Below are positions 33,076 through 37,150 of a stretch of 37,150 bases of DNA, piece by piece. The position numbers and the translations under genes are program-made. The notes beneath the pieces are model-generated. The model was not told the origin of the DNA. It did no database searches and worked only from the letters and a program-made list of their open reading frames with translations. How positions within the stretch are numbered: position 1 is the stretch's first letter; every line of letters begins with the position of its first letter. Source of the DNA: Candidatus Woesearchaeota archaeon (GTDB lineage Archaea > Nanobdellota > Nanobdellia > Woesearchaeales > DSVV01); the NCBI GenBank assembly GCA_018303075.1, contig JAGVYW010000041.1:1-37150 (forward strand), given 5' to 3'.

Positions 33076-33315
33076 ATGCAATGCCAATGTGGTAATGAGC
33101 CATATAAAGGCGATGTCTTCTGTAGAAAATGTGGAAAGGAGTTACCACAGGTCGAATATTTCTTGTGTGAATGTGGATCAGATGTGCTATTTGAAGATTC
33201 ATTCTGCCATGGATGTGGAGCAAAATTTGATGGGATACAAGATTTAGAAGAAATTGATGCAAAGAAATTTGAGTCGCCTATGAACCTATGTAATTCTTGC
33301 GGACAAGAGATGTAA
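33076..33315 (+). CDS. small multi-zinc-ribbon protein
   Basis: The 79-residue protein has five CxC/CxxC-type knuckles: CQCGNE and FCRKCGKE, CECGSD and FCHGCGAK, and a final LCNSCGQEM, so two zinc ribbons and an unpaired half. Such proteins are usually adaptors for nucleic acid or protein binding; the function is unknown. GAGGTGA lies before the start. Transcription probably begins near TTAAATAG at about 33026. Confidence 0.75.
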   Translation: MQCQCGNEPYKGDVFCRKCGKELPQVEYFLCECGSDVLFEDSFCHGCGAKFDGIQDLEEIDAKKFESPMNLCNSCGQEM

Positions 33316-33333
33316 TTATAAGACTACAATTGT

Positions 33334-33747
33334 TTATTTTAGTTTTTTTTGCACACTGGATTGCGCTAATTCGTTTGCAATAGTATTTTCTTTCCTAGGA
33401 ACCCATAGATATTTTAAATAAGAAAAATAGTGTTCTTTTTCCTTAACAAGCTTAAGAATTTTTTGCAAATGTAGTTGTTTGCATTTATATTGATTATTTA
33501 ATACCTTAATTGCCCATTCGCTATCACTTCTTATTTCAATATATCTTTCTTCATAGAAGATTGCTTTTTCCAGTGCAACATCTATTGCTGTTAATTCCGC
33601 AGTATTATTTGTTCCTTTACCAAGATATTGCGAAATCATCTCAATTACTCGTTTACCTTTTCGCATATATACGCCGATGCCCATTGGACCAGGATTGCCT
33701 GAACATGCACCATCAGTGTAAATGTAAACAACTTGTTGTTCTACCAT
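33334..33747 (-). CDS. ribonuclease HI-like protein with altered last catalytic residue
   Basis: The 137-residue protein has the RNase H fold: YIYTDGACSGNPGPMGIGVY (D12), NTAELTAIDVAL (E51) and IEIRSDSEWAIKVLNN (D75). The C-terminal motif, normally ADxLA with the fourth metal-binding Asp, reads IANELAQ, so Asn (N125) is there. RNase HI removes RNA from RNA-DNA hybrids. The change may lower activity but family members with three acidic residues can remain active. Downstream of it sits an endonuclease III remnant. Confidence 0.88.
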   Translation of the reverse strand: MVEQQVVYIYTDGACSGNPGPMGIGVYMRKGKRVIEMISQYLGKGTNNTAELTAIDVALEKAIFYEERYIEIRSDSEWAIKVLNNQYKCKQLHLQKILKLVKEKEHYFSYLKYLWVPRKENTIANELAQSSVQKKLK

Positions 33748-33792
33748 AATTTTTTATTTATTCCATAATATAAAAAATTATCGAATTGATTT

Positions 33793-33830
33793 AGTATTTC
33801 CGAGTTCGTTTCATTCACACAGGAAATACT
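33793..33830. repeat. hairpin with 20-nt GAGTTCGTTTCATTCACACA loop
   Basis: Perfect 9-bp arms AGTATTTCC/GGAAATACT enclose a loop 18/20 identical to that of the hairpin at 23899-23936. The arms differ from those but remain complementary, so the stem is kept while its sequence is not. Confidence 0.7.
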
Positions 33831-33835
33831 TGATT

Positions 33836-34211
33836 TCGTAATCTTAATAAAGCAAAAGCATTATTTTCAAAAAAGAGAAAAAGTAACTAATAAAGAGATA
33901 TTAATCTCTACACTCTTAAGTTTGCGAACAAAAGATCAAGTTACTGCTAAAGCTTCTGAAAGACTTTTTACTTTAGCAAATAATCCTAAAGATGTGGTAA
34001 GATTAAAAATTAATTAGGATGGATTAAAACAAAAAATGCTGAAGAAACTGAATTTGTGCTGCGAAAATTATTGTCACAAAAATATTGGAAAGTATTTAAT
34101 GATTATATTGTTGCGTATGGACAAAATATTTGCTTGCCTATTTCTCCAAAATGTTCTATATGTAAAATAAAACCTTATTGCAAGAGAGTAGGAGTAACAA
34201 GTTCACGATAG
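33836..34211 (+). pseudogene. nth: endonuclease III pseudogene (nth)
   Basis: Two fragments of endonuclease III are visible. The first (about 33836-34014) reads KRE-KVTNKEILISTLLSLR, then TKDQVTAKASERLFTLANNP, then stops. The second (34019-34211, a shifted frame) reads TKNAEETEFVLRKLLSQKYW, then AYGQNICLPISPKCSICKIK and PYC, the C-x6-C-x2-C-x5-C iron-sulfur loop. The middle of the enzyme, with the helix-hairpin-helix and the catalytic Lys and Asp (about 70 residues), is missing. The start is also lost at the hairpin 33793-33830. The gene would repair oxidised pyrimidines; this copy cannot. Confidence 0.85.
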
Positions 34212-34215
34212 AATA

Positions 34216-34758
34216 TTAATGCATTTTCTTTTGCTTCTGTAGATTTTTCTGCGTATGTTTTTTCATTCCTATTAGAAAATGCTCATGCTGTTTTTCCAGA
34301 TCAAAGAAATCATCTGCTTCATCTTTGATAAACCGTGATGCTGTCTTGCCAAATGCAATTACTTCTGTCCTGCATCCATGTGATTTTAAGTATGCTAACA
34401 AATCCTTGAAATCACCATCACCTGAAACAATTACAACTGTGTCAACTTTTGGAGCAATTCTGACTGCATCCATTGCAATGCCAATATCCCAATCACCTTT
34501 TTTAGCTCCACCATAAAATATCTGAATATCTTTTGCTTTTACTTCAATGCCTATATTCTCTAATGCATCATGAAACAATGACTCCTCTTGAATATCTGTT
34601 TTTATGACATAAGCAATTGCACGAATTAATTTCCTGCCAGAAACTGCTTTGTCAAGGATAGCCTTGAAATTAACTTTTGTATTGTAGAGATGTTTTGCTG
34701 AATAATAGAGATTTTGTACGTCGAATAAAACTAATACTTTTTGTTCTTTGTGCTTCAT
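34216..34758 (-). CDS. NYN/LabA-like PIN-fold nuclease (DUF88)
   Basis: The 180-residue protein has the NYN signature: VLVLFDVQNLYYSAKHLY (D13, N16), KKGDWDIGIAMDAVRIAP and VIVSGDGDFKDLLAYLKSHG, with the acidic residues of the PIN-like active site. These proteins probably cleave RNA; the target is unknown. The basic C-terminus (KKHTQKNLQKQKKMH) may bind RNA. Convergent with the nth remnant, with a gap of four bases. Confidence 0.88.
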   Translation of the reverse strand: MKHKEQKVLVLFDVQNLYYSAKHLYNTKVNFKAILDKAVSGRKLIRAIAYVIKTDIQEESLFHDALENIGIEVKAKDIQIFYGGAKKGDWDIGIAMDAVRIAPKVDTVVIVSGDGDFKDLLAYLKSHGCRTEVIAFGKTASRFIKDEADDFFDLEKQHEHFLIGMKKHTQKNLQKQKKMH

Positions 34759-34839
34759 AAGAAACTTTCTGGATGAGGTTGTTTATTAAGGTTTTGCTTG
34801 CTTTGAATAGTGTAGAGAATTCTTTATCTTAAGATTATT

Positions 34840-35787
34840 TTAATGCTCCTCGCTTTCTAAGAATCTTTCTGCATCTATTGCTGCCATGCAGCCTGTGCCT
34901 GCTGCTGTAATTGCCTGCCTATAAATATGGTCCTGCACATCCCCACAGGCAAAAACTCCTTTAATATTAGTGTATGTTGATCGTTGTTGTGTGACAATAT
35001 AGCCTTTTTGATCTAATTTTAGAATATCTTTGAATAGTTTTGTGTTTGGTTCATGACCAATTGCAACAAAAATTCCATCACATTTTACTTCACTGATCTT
35101 GTTTGTTTTTAGATTCTTAAGAATAACTGCTGAAACTCTTCCTGCTTTAACATCTTTAATCTCTTCAACTACAGTGTTCCATATAAATGAAATTTTAGGA
35201 TTTTTCTTTGCACGATCCTGCATGATCTTTGATGCGCGTAATTCATCTCGACGATGTATTATTGTTACTTTATTTGCGAATTTTGTCAGAAATAATGATT
35301 CTTCCAATGCAGAATCACCTCCACCAACTACAACAACATCTTTATCCTTATAGAAATATGCATCACAGGTTGCACAGGATGAAACACCTTTGCCAATCAG
35401 TTTTTGTTCACTTGGAAGATTCAACCATTTTGTTGAAGCGCCTGTTGAAACAATCACTGTTCTTGCTTCGTAAGTATTTTCTTCAGTAAATACCTTAAAT
35501 GGACGCTTAGAAAAATCAACTTTGATAACATCTTCAGAAATAAATTGTGCACCAAATCTTTCTGCTTGCTTATGGATTATATCTATTAATTCTGGACCAT
35601 TTATACCCAGTGCAAAGCCTGGAAAATTTTCTATCTCAGTAGTTAGCATTAATTGACCGCCTGCTTTGCTGCCTTCAATAACTAATGGAAAAAGATTTGC
35701 ACGAGCGGTGTATAATGCAGCTGTCAAACCAGCTGGACCTCCACCTATGATGATAACATTATAAACATTATTTTTGTTATTTGTCAT
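34840..35787 (-). CDS. trxB: thioredoxin reductase
   Basis: The 315-residue flavoprotein has the FAD motif VIIIGGGPAGLTAALYTARA, the redox pair C138-A-T-C141 in SSCATCDAYFY, the NAD(P)H motif VVVVGGGDSALEESLFL, and the FAD-binding GVFACGDVQDHIYRQA at the end. It uses NAD(P)H to reduce thioredoxin. In this window it is a candidate electron source linked to the DsbA/thioredoxin-type membrane protein at 5104-6663, though the two genes are far apart. A TATA-like box lies near 35830 on the minus strand. Confidence 0.97.
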   Translation of the reverse strand: MTNNKNNVYNVIIIGGGPAGLTAALYTARANLFPLVIEGSKAGGQLMLTTEIENFPGFALGINGPELIDIIHKQAERFGAQFISEDVIKVDFSKRPFKVFTEENTYEARTVIVSTGASTKWLNLPSEQKLIGKGVSSCATCDAYFYKDKDVVVVGGGDSALEESLFLTKFANKVTIIHRRDELRASKIMQDRAKKNPKISFIWNTVVEEIKDVKAGRVSAVILKNLKTNKISEVKCDGIFVAIGHEPNTKLFKDILKLDQKGYIVTQQRSTYTNIKGVFACGDVQDHIYRQAITAAGTGCMAAIDAERFLESEEH

Positions 35788-35924
35788 GTCCTATCACACA
35801 CACTTTGCAATTTATATAAAAAACACATTTTGTTTATAAATGTTATTATTTCGAAATATTTATAAATCAATAAGAAAATAATATATAAAATATCATTTTC
35901 AGTATAAAAAAGGAGGGATTAATA

Positions 35925-36476
35925 ATGAGGTATAAAAATAAAAGAGCACAAGGTGCATTAGAGTTCTTAATGACCTACGGATGGGCATTCTTAGTTATAT
36001 TAATTATGATAGGAGCATTAGCTTATTTTGGAGTATTAAACCCTACAAAATTTCTGCCAGACAGATGTAATTTTGGCACAGAATTAAGCTGTAAAAAAGG
36101 AGAGTTTGTTGTTAAAGCAGCTACAACCGATACAATTCTTGCAAAATTAACAAATCAGTTTGGTACAAGTATAAAGGTATATGGCGCTAAAGTAACTACT
36201 GATATAGCAGATGGATTAGGAAATTGTACATTTAAATTAGATGATAAGGCAGTTGAAGATAATGCTAATAAATCAGTAGTTTGGAAAGATGGAGAATCAA
36301 GAACATTAAAAGTTAGTTGTGGTGCGGGAGATACTGCATTAACTGCTGGAGATAAAATAAAATTAGGTATTGAGTTTAAATGGTTCCCTGCTTCCAGTTC
36401 TAAAGACTTTGCAAAGACAATGTCTGGTGAATTATTTACAGGAGTACAAGAAGGAACAGCTCCTGCAGAACCATAG
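35925..36476 (+). CDS. class III signal peptide pilin-like protein
   Basis: The 183-residue protein starts MRYKNKRAQGALEFLMTYGW then AFLVILIMIGALAYFGVL: the class III signal (cleavage before QGALEF) followed by the hydrophobic pilin helix. The mature ectodomain (about residues 45-183) is Lys/Asp/Gly/Thr-rich beta-type with four or five cysteines. It should be cleaved by a prepilin-like peptidase and displayed as a pilus or surface subunit. A perfect ribosome-binding site (AGGAGG) precedes the ATG, and a TATA box (ATATTTATAAAT, about 35857) lies upstream. Confidence 0.85.
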   Translation: MRYKNKRAQGALEFLMTYGWAFLVILIMIGALAYFGVLNPTKFLPDRCNFGTELSCKKGEFVVKAATTDTILAKLTNQFGTSIKVYGAKVTTDIADGLGNCTFKLDDKAVEDNANKSVVWKDGESRTLKVSCGAGDTALTAGDKIKLGIEFKWFPASSSKDFAKTMSGELFTGVQEGTAPAEP

Positions 36477-36588
36477 ATTTATTTTTTTATTTTCTTCTTT
36501 TTAGTATTTTTCAAATTTCATTCAGAAAAATACAAATTCTTAGATAGATCGGTGTTATGTAATTCTGGCGAAAATTTATAGTATTTGC

Positions 36589-36616
36589 ATTGTGAGCGAA
36601 CAGGCTGTGTCACAAT
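36589..36616. repeat. putative IS left terminal repeat with hairpin
   Basis: CAGGCTGTGTCACAAT (36601-36616) matches 15 of 16 bases of the reverse complement of 81-96. A short stem ATTGTGA/TCACAAT (36589-36595 with 36610-36616) encloses the rest. About 90 bp upstream of the transposase start. Confidence 0.5.
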
Positions 36617-36707
36617 TATATGAAATCCCCCTTCATTTACATATTGTAAACCAACAGGTTTATATACTTTCTCGTCTATAAAATTAGTAAAAATGAGGTG
36701 ATTCTAA

Positions 36708-37150
36708 ATGGTTTATATCAAATCAAGCCCAAAACAAATATTACTTCTTCCGACAAATCTTAGGGATATAATTCCAAAAGACCACCTCTGCTATTTAATA
36801 GAAGATGTCATTGAGCAATTAGACTTCTCAAACTTTGATAAACAAGTTGAAGGTCCAGGCAATCCCAGCTATCATCCCAGAATCTCATTAAAGATAATCA
36901 TAAATGGCATTTGTGAGAGAGTTACCTCAATGAGAAAGCTAGAGAAGCTAACATATGAAAACATAGTTTTCAGATATTTATCTGAAAATCTGAGTCCTGA
37001 TTTTCATACAATTGCTTTGTTCAGGAAAGAAAATACAAAATTAATAAAACGAAGTTTTTTACAAACTATAGAGATTGCTAAAGATCTTAATATGGTTAAT
37101 TTTAACAAACTTTATCTTGACGGAACAAAAGTAAAAGCTAATGCTTCTAA
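36708..37150 (+). CDS. IS1182-like transposase, N-terminal part (cut by window end)
   Basis: The frame from ATG 36708 (with GAGGTGATT before it) reads MVYIKSSPKQILLLPTNLRD, then HLCYLIEDVIEQLDFSNFD, then PGNPSYHPRISLKIIINGIC, RYLSENLSPDFHTIALFRKE and NKLYLDGTKVKANASK, running off the end. The HPRxxLK block, FHTIALFRK block and LDGTKVKANAS (the first catalytic Asp) are typical of IS1182/IS5-group DDE transposases (DUF772). At least 147 residues are present. The gene seems intact so far. Confidence 0.9.
   Translation, partial: MVYIKSSPKQILLLPTNLRDIIPKDHLCYLIEDVIEQLDFSNFDKQVEGPGNPSYHPRISLKIIINGICERVTSMRKLEKLTYENIVFRYLSENLSPDFHTIALFRKENTKLIKRSFLQTIEIAKDLNMVNFNKLYLDGTKVKANAS

Overview
The window looks like a chromosome segment of a small, AT-rich archaeon, most likely a DPANN lineage of the Woesearchaeota/Pacearchaeota type. 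The evidence for an archaeon is archaeal information-processing genes (ribosomal proteins S17e, L44e and L37e, TFE, Alba, GINS, Sm-like protein, archaeal-type ProRS), an S-layer protein, a class III (QGALEF) pilin-like protein, TATA boxes about 26 nt upstream of many start codons (leaderless genes) and intron-bearing tRNAs. The DPANN placement is an inference from gene content and compact, AT-rich style, not from a tree.

Layout. (1) 1-5.1 kb is an accessory island: the tail of a probable insertion sequence, a HEPN/nucleotidyltransferase toxin-antitoxin pair, a gene broken by an in-frame TGA and a frameshift, a broken AlbA/AAA_4-type regulator, and a leaderless two-gene unit led by a nucleotidyltransferase-like protein. 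It looks richer in G+C than the rest. (2) 5.1-11.7 kb is housekeeping and redox: a three-domain thioredoxin/DsbA-like membrane protein, Nudix and HIT hydrolases, a 49-residue MazG remnant, TFE, a winged-helix-like protein, a GNAT, a truncated Dph2 and a DHH phosphoesterase. (3) 11.7-17.8 kb is one minus-strand chaperone cluster: grpE, a CxxCxxCC protein, a DUF3467 protein, dnaK, an HD protein, a HAD phosphatase and dnaJ. (4) 17.8-26.3 kb holds a tRNA-Arg with three apparent insertions, alba, rps17e, rlmH, a lytic-transglycosylase-like protein, proS, an arginase-like remnant, an SGNH hydrolase, rpl44e, a VapBC pair, GINS and a HepT/MntA pair. (5) 26.3-32.2 kb is surface and accessory: the S-layer protein, a GT2-TPR glycosyltransferase, an AAA/DUF4143 ATPase behind a 33-bp tandem array of palindromes, and a tRNA-Leu with two apparent insertions. 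(6) 32.2-37.15 kb has lsm-rpl37e, a zinc-ribbon protein, RNase HI, an endonuclease III pseudogene, a NYN protein, trxB, a pilin-like protein and the start of an IS1182-like transposase.

How the parts fit. trxB plus the DsbA-like protein suggests active thiol-disulfide chemistry at the envelope. The S-layer protein, pilin, SGNH hydrolase and glycosyltransferase form a surface set. Three toxin-antitoxin-type pairs and several decayed genes (nth, dph2, mazG, a regulator) suggest ongoing genome reduction and turnover. The most notable signals are the two tRNA genes interrupted at non-anticodon positions, the operator-like array overlapping the ATPase start codon, the lytic transglycosylase in an archaeon, and a family of intergenic hairpins with related loops, one of which carries the putative IS terminal repeat.
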